This document shows positions 25,590 through 34,321 of a stretch of 64,000 bases of DNA, one piece after another. The notes beneath the pieces were generated by a model. The model ran no database searches and was not told the DNA's origin. It was given only the letters and a program-made list of their open reading frames with translations. Made by a program: the position numbers and the translations under genes. Numbering within the stretch: position 1 is the first letter of the stretch; the number at the start of each line of letters is the position of its first letter. Origin of the DNA: CAWGHZ01 sp963775315 (GTDB taxonomy: Bacteria > Pseudomonadota > Alphaproteobacteria > MPNO01 > DASWLB01); the NCBI GenBank assembly GCA_963775315.1, contig CAVZIN010000009.1, forward strand, positions 186,001 through 250,000. The letters are read 5' to 3'.

Positions 25590-26453
25590 ATGGCCTCGGC
25601 CGCGCACAAGCTCCGGACCCTTCTCGCCGAACCCGGCCTCCTGGTCGCCCCGGCCTGCTTCGATGCGCTGTCGGCGCGGCTGGTGGAGCGGGCGGGCTTC
25701 CCCATCACCTTCATGTCGGGCTTCGCCGTCGCGGGCGCGCGGCTCGCTTTGCCCGACACCGGCCTGATCTCCTACGCCGAGATGCTCGACCAGGGGCGGA
25801 ACATCTGCCAGGCGGTGACGATCCCGGTGATCGGCGACGGCGACACCGGCTACGGCAACGCGCTCAACGTCAAGCGCACGGTCGCGGGCTATGCCGGCGC
25901 CGGGTTCGCCTGCGTCATGATCGAGGACCAGCTCGCGCCGAAACGCTGCGGCCACACCGAGGGCAAGCAGGTGGTCGGGCGCGACGAGGCGCTGGCCCGC
26001 ATCCGCGCCGCGGTCGACGCGCGCGACGAGGGGGCGGACATACTGGTCATGGCGCGCACCGACGCCAACCAGACGCACGGGTTCGACGAGGCGATGTGGC
26101 GCGTGCGCGCCTTCGCCGAGGCAGGCGCCGACATCCTGTTCCTCGAGGCGCCGCAGAGCGTGGACGAGATGCGCCGCTTCGCCGGGGGCGCGGGCAAGCC
26201 GACGATGGCCAACATGGTCGAGGGCGGCAAGACGCCGGTGCTGCCGGCCGACCAGCTCGAGGAGATGGGCTTCCGCATCGCGATCTACCCGCTGACCCTG
26301 CTCGCCGCCGCCATCGCGGCCATGCGGGACGCGCTGTCCGAGATCGGCGCCGGCCAGCGCCCGGCCAGCATCGCGTCCTTTGCCGAGATCCGCGACCTGG
26401 TGGGCTTCACCGACTACGCGGAAGCGGAAAAGCGCTACGCCGGGTTGTCGTAG
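25590..26453 (+). CDS. isocitrate lyase/PEP mutase superfamily enzyme
   Basis: A 287-residue TIM barrel of the ICL/PEPM superfamily. DGDTGYGN (83-90) holds the metal-binding Asp, and KRCGH (118-122) is the active-site loop equivalent to KKCGH of methylisocitrate lyase and oxaloacetate decarboxylase. FMSGFAVAGARLALPD is the substrate-binding start common to carboxyvinyl-carboxyphosphonate mutase-like and oxaloacetate decarboxylase proteins. The precise reaction (2-methylisocitrate cleavage, oxaloacetate decarboxylation or a dimethylmalate-type cleavage) is open. Its last 19 bases overlap the end of the convergent dodecin gene. Confidence 0.88.
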   Translation: MASAAHKLRTLLAEPGLLVAPACFDALSARLVERAGFPITFMSGFAVAGARLALPDTGLISYAEMLDQGRNICQAVTIPVIGDGDTGYGNALNVKRTVAGYAGAGFACVMIEDQLAPKRCGHTEGKQVVGRDEALARIRAAVDARDEGADILVMARTDANQTHGFDEAMWRVRAFAEAGADILFLEAPQSVDEMRRFAGGAGKPTMANMVEGGKTPVLPADQLEEMGFRIAIYPLTLLAAAIAAMRDALSEIGAGQRPASIASFAEIRDLVGFTDYAEAEKRYAGLS

Positions 26454-26650
26454 CGGAAGCCGATCTTCACCGCGACCTGGTAGTGCACGATCGCGCCGTT
26501 CTCGATATGGCCGCGCACGTTCTTCACCTCGAACCAGTCGAGATTGCGCAGCGTCTTGGCCGCGGTCCGCACCGCGCCCTGCACGGCATCCTCGATGGAG
26601 TTGGGCGATGTGCCGACAAGCTCGGTGACGGCATACACGTTGTCCGACAT
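26435..26650 (-). CDS. dodecin-family flavin-binding protein
   Basis: A 71-residue dodecin: a small hollow-sphere-forming protein that stores or buffers flavins. Family marks are YAVTELVGTSPNSIEDAV at the N terminus, the Trp in LDWFEV near 39 that stacks on the flavin, and HYQVAVKIGF near 56. GGAAGGA lies about 8 bases before the ATG. It stops within the end of the ICL/PEPM gene on the other strand. Upstream on the same strand lies the CBS-domain gene, whose natural end is probably 31 bases before this start. Confidence 0.92.
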   Translation of the reverse strand: MSDNVYAVTELVGTSPNSIEDAVQGAVRTAAKTLRNLDWFEVKNVRGHIENGAIVHYQVAVKIGFRYDNPA

Positions 26651-26681
26651 GAGGGGGTTCCTTCCCGGTCGATCGGTCGCG

Positions 26682-27228
26682 CTATTTCTTCGGCGACCCG
26701 CGCCCCTTGCGCTTGAGCGTGGGCTCGGGGGCGTAGGTCGCGGGGCGCCCGCCGGGCCCGCCCGCCCGTCGCTTCCTGACGGCCCGCAAGGGCCTGGGGG
26801 TTGTGGCGCCGCGCCGTCTCCGCGTCGCGCGCCGCCCCGCCCTCGGCCACCACGTCGTCGAGCATCACGACGCCCTTCAGCGCGCCCTCGCGGTCGAGCG
26901 CGAAGATGTGGTCGGCGCCGGCCGCGTCCATCACGGCGCGCACCTTGGGCAGGGGATCGTCGGTGTAGCAGAACGTCACGACCGGCTGCATAACGTCGCG
27001 CACCGCGGCCCGGCGCCTTGCGCCCGGCCGGCCGAGCCGGTCGCGCATGCGCGCGACGGACAGGCTGCCGACGATCTCGGTGCCGTCGACGACGGGCAGG
27101 AACGGCATCTCGCTGTCCTGCATCCGCGTCACCGCCTCGTCGAGGTCGTGGTCGACGTGCAGCACCTCGTCCACCGGCCGCATCACCGATGCGGCGGTGC
27201 CGGCGCCTTCCTGCCCTTGCTCTGCCAT
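26682..27228 (-). CDS. CBS-domain pair protein, probable +1 frameshift near the C terminus
   Basis: Two CBS domains (about residues 11-65 and 75-130; ASVMRPVDEVLHV and VRDVMQPVVTFCYTDDPL start them) suggest an adenosyl-ligand sensing module. After the second CBS, the reading frame loses its G/C third-position bias near 26740-26770 and runs on into dodecin to 26524. The neighbouring frame there has perfect GC3 and ends GRGSPKK at a TAG (26682-26684), just before the dodecin ribosome site. Start to that stop is 547 bases, one more than a multiple of three, so a one-base insertion in a G/C run is the simplest reading; intact length would be 181. Confidence 0.7.
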
Positions 27229-27301
27229 CACGCCCACCGAACTGCCGAACGGCGATCCTGGCCGCTGGCGGCGGCGGCCGCCTTTGCAAAGGTTAAGCCG
27301 G

Positions 27302-28696
27302 TCAGAGGAGGGTTGCGTGGGCGACGGCGACGATGGGCGCGGGATAGACGCCGAACAGGACGATCACGGCGGCGAGCGTCACCAGCACGCCGAGCGCCAG
27401 CGGCTCCGGCCGCGCGGCCGCCTCGCCCGGAGCGGAGGGGCGCACCAGCGCCGCGAGGACGCGGAGATAGTAGAACAGCCCGATCACGCTGCCGGCGATC
27501 AGGATGGCGACCAGCAGCCATTCGCCCCCCGCGATGCCGGCCGCGATCACGTAGAACTTGCCGAAGAACCCGACCGAGACCGGCAGCCCCGCGAGCGACA
27601 GGAGGGCGATGCCGAGGACCACGGCGGCCCACGGGCTGCGATGCGCAAGGCCGGGATAGCTTTCCCCGCGGCGCCGGAGCCTCGCCAGCACGCCGAACGC
27701 CGCGAGGTTCGCCGCGACGTAGGAGGCGAGGTAGAACGCCACCGTCTCGACCGCGAACGTGCCGCCCGCGAGCAGCGCAACCATCAAATATCCCATGTGC
27801 GCGATCGAGGAATAGGCGAGCAGCCGCGCGAGGTCGGGCTGGAGCAGCGCCAGCAGATTGCCGACCAGGATCGTCGCCATCGCCACCACGGCGAGCGCGC
27901 CCCACACCCCGCCGTAGGAGTTCGCGTGCGCCATCTCGAAAAAGCGCAGGAACAGCGCGAAGACGCCGCCCTTCGACACGGTGGCGACGAAGCCCGCCAC
28001 CGGTGGCAGCGCGCCCTGGTAGACGTCGGGCGTCCACATGTGGAACGGCACGAGCGACAGCTTGAACCCGATCCCGACCGCGACCAGCACCGTCCCGCCG
28101 AGGATCGCCGGCCCCGGCGCCATGCGGGACAGGGTTGCCAGCCCCGCGAAGTCGAGCGACCCGGCGCGCGCGTAGAGCAGCCCCATCCCGAACAGCAGCG
28201 CCGCCGTCGCCCCGCCCGAAAGCACGAGATACTTGATGCCCGCCTCGATGGCGGCCGCGCTCCGCGGATAGGCGATCAGCGCGAACAGCGACACGCTGAC
28301 CAGCTCGACCCCGAGGAAGAGCGTCGCGAAGTGCCGGCTCGCCGCCAGCACCACCGCGCCGAGCGTCGCGGTGACGATCAGCAGGTAGTATTCCTCCGGC
28401 TGCGCGACGCCGACGCGAAGCTCGTCCCACGACAGCGCGACAGTCGCCAGCGCCGCGACGATGGCGATGCCGCCGAACACCAGCGCATAGGAATCGATCT
28501 GGAGGAGAGCCGTCGCCCGCTCGGGTGCCACCCGCGCCGCGACGAACAGGGCGCCGAACGCGCCGACGAGACCGAGCGCGGCAAGGATCGCGTGGCGCGC
28601 GTGGCCGCGGCCGATGGCGATCGAGGCCATCAGCAGCACTGCCGTCGCGGCGAGCACCAGGATCGGCGCGAGGCCCTGCAGGACGGCGTCGCTCAT
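27302..28696 (-). CDS. nuoN: NADH-quinone oxidoreductase subunit N
   Basis: Antiporter-like proton-pumping membrane subunit at the inner end of complex I. The 464-residue protein has about 14 hydrophobic segments, the conserved Glu/Lys helices (FLGVELVSVSLFAL; SLVPFHMWTPDVYQGAL) and LLAYSSIAHMGYL, all family marks. The ATG at 28696 overlaps the nuoM stop (ATGA); open frame upstream of it lies within nuoM. Last gene of nuoA-N. A 12-bp palindrome CCTTTGCAAAGG at 27281-27292 follows the stop. Confidence 0.95.
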   Translation of the reverse strand: MSDAVLQGLAPILVLAATAVLLMASIAIGRGHARHAILAALGLVGAFGALFVAARVAPERATALLQIDSYALVFGGIAIVAALATVALSWDELRVGVAQPEEYYLLIVTATLGAVVLAASRHFATLFLGVELVSVSLFALIAYPRSAAAIEAGIKYLVLSGGATAALLFGMGLLYARAGSLDFAGLATLSRMAPGPAILGGTVLVAVGIGFKLSLVPFHMWTPDVYQGALPPVAGFVATVSKGGVFALFLRFFEMAHANSYGGVWGALAVVAMATILVGNLLALLQPDLARLLAYSSIAHMGYLMVALLAGGTFAVETVAFYLASYVAANLAAFGVLARLRRRGESYPGLAHRSPWAAVVLGIALLSLAGLPVSVGFFGKFYVIAAGIAGGEWLLVAILIAGSVIGLFYYLRVLAALVRPSAPGEAAARPEPLALGVLVTLAAVIVLFGVYPAPIVAVAHATLL

Positions 28697-30177
28697 CCCG
28701 CCCCCGTGGCGGTGCCAAGCGCGCGGAGCGCGGGCGACAGCGTATCCAGCACCGGCTGCGGCACGAGACCGAGCCATAGGCTCGCGGCGACGAGCGCGCC
28801 CATCGCCGCAACCGGGCGGAGGCCGAAATCGGCCGGGCCCGATCCCGCGGCGGCGGCCCCGCTCGGCCGCCCCTGGAAGATGCGGGCGACGAAGGCGGTG
28901 GCGTACACCACCGAGAACACCAGCCCGACCGCCGCCATCCCGGCGGCGAGCGGATGCGCCCGGTAGGTGCCGAGCAGGACCAGGAACTCGCCCATGAAGT
29001 TCGCGAGGCCGGGCAGCCCGAGCGAGGCGATGGCGAAGACGAGGCCGAGCGCGGCGAGCCGCGGCATGCGGCCGGCGAGCCCCCCCATCTCGCCCATCTC
29101 GCGCGTGCCGAGCCGCGCGCCGAGCGCCCCGACCAGGATGAACAGCGCGCCCGTCGAGATGCCGTGCGCCACCATCTGCATCACCGCCCCGTCGAGCGCG
29201 GTCTCGGTCCAGGCGAAGATGCCGAGCATGACGAACCCCATGTGCGCGACCGAGGAGTAGGCGACCAGCCGCTTGGCGTCGGTCTGGGCGAAGGCCTGGA
29301 CCGCGCCGTAGAGGATCGAGAACACGGCGAGCGCCAGGAGGATGGGGGCGGACCGGTGCGCCACGGCGGGAAACAGCGGTACCGCGAACCGGATCAGCCC
29401 GTACGCGCCGGTCTTGAGCAGAACGCCCGCGAGGATCACGCTGCCCGCCGCCGGCGCCTCGGTATGGGCATCGGGCAGCCAGCTATGCAGCGGCACGACC
29501 GGCAGCTTCACCGCGAACGCGGCGACGAACCCGGCGAACAGCCACGGCGCCAGCGCCGCCGGCACGGTCGCGTGACGCAGCGCGTCGTAGCCGAAGGTGA
29601 GCGCGCCGGTCGCCGCCCCGTGCGAAAGCGCGAGGCCGAGGATGGCGGCGAGCAGGACGAGCCCGCCGCCCTGCGTGAACAGGACGAACTTGATCGCGGC
29701 CCGCCAGCGCGCCTCGTGGCCCCACACCGCGATCACGAAGTACATCGGCACCAGCATCGCTTCCCAGAACAGGAAGAACAGGAACAGGTCGACGGCGAGG
29801 AAGACGCCGATGGCGCCGGCAAGCGTCCACATCAGGGCGAGGTTAAGGAGGCCCATCCGCGCGTGGCGCTCGGTCGCGGTGGCGGCGATGGCGGCAATGC
29901 CGAGGACGAGGGCGAGCCCCACCATCACCTGGCCGAGCCCGTCGATGGCGAGGTCGAACCCGATGCCGAAGCGAGGGATCCACGCCCAGTCGAGGCGCAC
30001 GATCCAATCGCCCGTCCCGCCGGCCGGCGGGATGGTGAAACCCGCCGCCCAGAGCGCGACGTCGGCGACGAGGAAGGCGATCGCGGTCGCACGCGACGCC
30101 CACCCGCCGCGCCCTGCCACCGCCCAGGCCGCGACCCCGCCGATCACCGGCAGCAGGATGAGCCAGAGGAGCATCAT
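28693..30177 (-). CDS. nuoM: NADH-quinone oxidoreductase subunit M
   Basis: Second antiporter-like pump subunit of complex I, 494 residues. Conserved elements: LFFLFWEAMLVPMYFVIAVWG with the key Glu, KLPVVPLHSWLPDAHTEAP carrying the channel Lys/His set, and KRLVAYSSVAHMGFVMLG. It begins with two Met codons; the first (30177) overlaps the nuoL stop as ATGA and is taken as start. Its stop overlaps nuoN. About 14 membrane segments are visible. Confidence 0.95.
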   Translation of the reverse strand: MMLLWLILLPVIGGVAAWAVAGRGGWASRATAIAFLVADVALWAAGFTIPPAGGTGDWIVRLDWAWIPRFGIGFDLAIDGLGQVMVGLALVLGIAAIAATATERHARMGLLNLALMWTLAGAIGVFLAVDLFLFFLFWEAMLVPMYFVIAVWGHEARWRAAIKFVLFTQGGGLVLLAAILGLALSHGAATGALTFGYDALRHATVPAALAPWLFAGFVAAFAVKLPVVPLHSWLPDAHTEAPAAGSVILAGVLLKTGAYGLIRFAVPLFPAVAHRSAPILLALAVFSILYGAVQAFAQTDAKRLVAYSSVAHMGFVMLGIFAWTETALDGAVMQMVAHGISTGALFILVGALGARLGTREMGEMGGLAGRMPRLAALGLVFAIASLGLPGLANFMGEFLVLLGTYRAHPLAAGMAAVGLVFSVVYATAFVARIFQGRPSGAAAAGSGPADFGLRPVAAMGALVAASLWLGLVPQPVLDTLSPALRALGTATGAG

Positions 30178-32027
30178 GCGAGGAACACCGCGATGGCGAT
30201 GGCAAGCGCGGTCCCGGCGGCGAGCCCCGACGCATAATCGCGGAGCCGTCCGGTCTGGGTCGCCGCGAGGGCGCGATGGCCGATCCGGCCGAGCGCCGCG
30301 ATCCCGTCGAACAGCAGGTCGATCGCGTCGCCACGGTTGGTCCGCGCGAACAGCAGCACCGGGCGCACGAACGCGCGCTCGTACAGCCAGTCGAACCCGA
30401 GCCCCGCCTCCCACGCGGCGAGCACCCGCGCGCCGGCGGGCGATCCGGCAAGGCGGCGCGGGAGGTCGCGGCGCAGCGCGAACAGGAACCACGCCGCGCA
30501 AAGCCCGCCGACCGACAGCGCGCCGGCGACCCAGGCGGGCCAGGCGAACGCATCGCGTGCCGCCGGCAGCGTGCCGAGGATGGGCGCGACGAAGCTCGGC
30601 ACCGGCACGATGCCGCCGACGATCGAGAGCACCGCGAGCGTGGCAAGCGGCACCGCCATCATGATCCCGATCCGCCCGGTGGGTTCGGTCCGTACCGGAC
30701 CGAAGAACACGCGGAAGAAGGCGCGGAAGATGTAAAGCGCGGTGAGGACGGCGCCGACCGCGCCCGCCGCCCACAGCCCCGCCCCGCCGTCGGGCGCGCC
30801 GAGCACCTGGGCGAGAATCAGGTCTTTCGAGTAATAGCCGGCGGTGACCAGGGGCAGCGCCGAGAGCGCCGCCGCGCCCACCAGGAAACTCCAGAACACC
30901 ACTGGCGTCCGGCGCCACAGCCCGCCCATGCGGCGGATGTCGTGCTCGTCGTCGAGCGCGCGCAGGATGCCGCCGGCGGCGAGGAACAGCAGCGCCTTGA
31001 AGAAGGCGTGCGTCATCAAATGGAAGATCGCGGCGCCCCACGCCCCGACGCCGAGCGCCAAGAACATGTAGCCGATCTGGCTCATCGTCGAGTAGGCGAG
31101 AATGCGCTTGATGTCGTTCTGGCCGAGCGCCGCGAGACCGGCGAGCAGCAGCGTCGCCGCGCCGACCGCCGCCACCGCCGCCTCGACCGCCGGGGCGAGG
31201 TCGAAGAGCGCGTGGGTGCGCGCGATCAAATAGACGCCCGCGGTCACCATCGTCGCCGCGTGGATCAGCGCGCTGACCGGCGTCGGACCCGCCATCGCGT
31301 CGGGTAGCCAGACCTGGAGCGGAAGCTGCGCCGACTTGCCGAGGGCGCCGGCAAGCAGCAGGGCGGCGGCGATCGTCGCCGGCGCCGATCCCGTCGGCCA
31401 CGCCACCCCGGCGCGGGCGCCCAGCATGGCGATGTTCAGGGTGCCGAGATGCAAGGCGAGATAGACGATGCCGATCAGCATCGCCGCGTCGCCCGCGCGG
31501 GTCACGATAAATGCCTTGCGTGCGGCCCGCACGTTCGCCGGGTCCTCTTGCCAGAACCCGATCAGCAGGTAGGAGCAGAGCCCCACCCCCTCCCAGCCGA
31601 GATAGAGCAGTAGCAGATTGTCGGCGAGCACCAGGATCTGCATCGCCGCGACGAACAGGTCCATGTAGGCGAAGAAGCGGGCGAAGCCCGGATCGTCGGC
31701 CATGAACCCGACCGAGTAGAGCAGGATCAACGAGCCGACGATGGTGACGACCAGGATCATCACCAGCGACAGCGCGTCGAGCCGGAAACCGGGCGCCACG
31801 ACGAACCCCGTGACATCGATCCAGCGCCACATCGGCGCGACCGCGACGGTGCCGATCGGAGAGCGGAGGTAGCGGGCCGCGGTCGCGATGGCGATGCCGG
31901 CCGCGATGGCGACCGCGCCGACGCCGATGAGCGCCGCGTCGCGCCGTCGCATACCGCGTCCGAACAGGGCGAGGATCGCAAACCCCGCGAGCGGCAGGCC
32001 GGGGATGGGCCACAGCCACTCCGCCAT
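30174..32027 (-). CDS. nuoL: NADH-quinone oxidoreductase subunit L
   Basis: Distal pump subunit of complex I, 617 residues with the lateral amphipathic helix region at the C terminus. YLGWEGVGLCSYLLIGFW contains the conserved Glu; KSAQLPLQVWLPDAMAGPTPVSALIHAATMVTAG is the family signature; KRILAYSTMSQIGYM follows. The ATG at 32027 is separated from the nuoK stop by one base, and its own stop overlaps nuoM (ATGA), so translation is probably coupled. Confidence 0.96.
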   Translation of the reverse strand: MAEWLWPIPGLPLAGFAILALFGRGMRRRDAALIGVGAVAIAAGIAIATAARYLRSPIGTVAVAPMWRWIDVTGFVVAPGFRLDALSLVMILVVTIVGSLILLYSVGFMADDPGFARFFAYMDLFVAAMQILVLADNLLLLYLGWEGVGLCSYLLIGFWQEDPANVRAARKAFIVTRAGDAAMLIGIVYLALHLGTLNIAMLGARAGVAWPTGSAPATIAAALLLAGALGKSAQLPLQVWLPDAMAGPTPVSALIHAATMVTAGVYLIARTHALFDLAPAVEAAVAAVGAATLLLAGLAALGQNDIKRILAYSTMSQIGYMFLALGVGAWGAAIFHLMTHAFFKALLFLAAGGILRALDDEHDIRRMGGLWRRTPVVFWSFLVGAAALSALPLVTAGYYSKDLILAQVLGAPDGGAGLWAAGAVGAVLTALYIFRAFFRVFFGPVRTEPTGRIGIMMAVPLATLAVLSIVGGIVPVPSFVAPILGTLPAARDAFAWPAWVAGALSVGGLCAAWFLFALRRDLPRRLAGSPAGARVLAAWEAGLGFDWLYERAFVRPVLLFARTNRGDAIDLLFDGIAALGRIGHRALAATQTGRLRDYASGLAAGTALAIAIAVFLA

Positions 32028-32028
32028 C

Positions 32029-32346
32029 TCAGCCCCGCATCAGCCGCACGCCGTCGCCGTCGACCGCGCCGAACCGGCGGCGGATCAGGAGCAGCAAGGC
32101 GAGCCCGATCGCCACCTCGGACGCCGCGACCGCCAGCACCAGAACGAACATCGCCTGGCCGCCCGCCTCGCCCCAGGACGCGCCCGCGGCGACGAAGACG
32201 AGCCCGCCCGCGTTCAGCATCACCTCGATCGCCATCAGGACGAAAACGAGGTTGCGCCGCGCGACGATGCCGCCGAGCCCGATGGCGAACAAGGCCGAGG
32301 CGAGCACCAGCGCGTGGTCGAGCGGCACCTGGCTCGCGGCGGTCAT
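32029..32346 (-). CDS. nuoK: NADH-quinone oxidoreductase subunit K
   Basis: Small three-helix membrane subunit, 105 residues. Membrane glutamates lie in LMAIEVMLNAGGLVFV and in AASEVAIGLALLLLI, matching the two conserved acidic residues that connect quinone reduction to pumping. The ATG at 32346 overlaps the nuoJ stop (ATGA). The open frame extends upstream into nuoJ, but homologous NuoK starts near PLDHALVLASALFAIG. Confidence 0.95.
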   Translation of the reverse strand: MTAASQVPLDHALVLASALFAIGLGGIVARRNLVFVLMAIEVMLNAGGLVFVAAGASWGEAGGQAMFVLVLAVAASEVAIGLALLLLIRRRFGAVDGDGVRLMRG

Positions 32347-32855
32347 TCCGGCGCTCCGGCCCCGTGGCGCTCGCGTGTCCCCAGCCGGAACGCACCGGCC
32401 AGCGCCGCGAGAAGCAGCATCGAGGCGAGCTCGACGGCAATCAGCCACGGGCCGAACAGCTCGGCCCCGACGGCCTCGGGGCCCACCGCGCGGGGAAGCC
32501 GGTCGAGCGGCGCCTCGCCGCCGAGCGCGACGTAGGCGAGCTCTCCCAGCAGCACGAGGGCGAGCGCGGCCGGCCCGATCCAGGCCACGGGCACGGCGGC
32601 ACGGCGCTCTCCCGCCGGGCGGCGCCCGAGATCGAGCAGCATGACGGCGAACAGGAACAGCACCACGATGGCACCGGCGTAGACGATCACCTCGAGCGCC
32701 GCGGCAAAGGCCGCACCGAGCGCGTAGAACGCCAGCGCAACCGCGAGCAGCGAGACGATCAGGTAGAGAAGCCCGTGCACCGCGTCGCGCCGCGTGAGCG
32801 CGAGCGCCGTCGCCGCGACCGCGACGACCGACGAGATGTAGAACATCGCGGTCAC
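32343..32855 (-). CDS. nuoJ: NADH-quinone oxidoreductase subunit J
   Basis: Five-helix membrane subunit, about 170 residues, with the conserved VIVYAGAIVVLFLFAVMLLDL helix containing the p-bulge region of complex I. Two starts are possible: GTG at 32855, which overlaps the nuoI stop (GTGA), and ATG at 32846 (167 residues). I prefer the GTG because most junctions in this operon are four-base overlaps. The C-terminal part (EAPLDRLPRAVGPEAVG) is the variable loop of the family. Confidence 0.93.
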   Translation of the reverse strand: MTAMFYISSVVAVAATALALTRRDAVHGLLYLIVSLLAVALAFYALGAAFAAALEVIVYAGAIVVLFLFAVMLLDLGRRPAGERRAAVPVAWIGPAALALVLLGELAYVALGGEAPLDRLPRAVGPEAVGAELFGPWLIAVELASMLLLAALAGAFRLGTRERHGAGAPE

Positions 32856-33363
32856 GGCAGCAGCCCCTTCACGTCGACCGGCGGGGATTCGTCCTCGGCC
32901 GCCCCCTTCGGCTTGCCGCCGATCGCCTTGCCGGCGACGCGCCAGAAATTGTAGTCGGGCCGCTTGCCGGGCCCGTCGATCAGCAGGTGCTCCTTCTCGT
33001 AGACCAGGCTGGGGCGCGCGTATTCCGACATCTCGAAATCGGGCACGAGCTGGATGGCGTAGGTTGGGCACGCCTCCTCGCACATGCCGCAGAAGATGCA
33101 GCGCGAGAAGTTGATGCGGAAATATTCGGGATACCAGCGGCCGGTTTCGTCCTCTGTCTTCTGCAGCGCGATGCAATCGACCGGGCAGGCGACGGCGCAC
33201 AGGTTGCAGGCGACGCAGCGTTCCTCTCCGTCGGGATCGCGCGTGAGCACGATGCGGCCGCGATAGCGCGGGGAAAGCTTCGGCACCTCCTCGGGATAGA
33301 GCTCGGTCACGCGGCGGTGGAAGGCGTGGCGCAGCACCTCGGCCAGGGTGACGAGCTGGCTGA

Positions 33364-33367
<4 letters not shown>
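32852..33367 (-). CDS. nuoI: NADH-quinone oxidoreductase subunit I
   Basis: Peripheral-arm ferredoxin-like subunit, 171 residues, binding the N6a and N6b [4Fe-4S] clusters through CVACNLCAVACP and CIFCGMCEEACP. PRYRGRIVLTRDPDGEERC before the first cluster and the YEKEHLL stretch after the second are family marks. The ATG at 33367 overlaps the nuoH stop (ATGA). The C terminus is somewhat extended and charged (KPKGAAEDESPP). Confidence 0.96.
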
Positions 33368-34320
<953 letters not shown>

Positions 34321-34321
34321 G

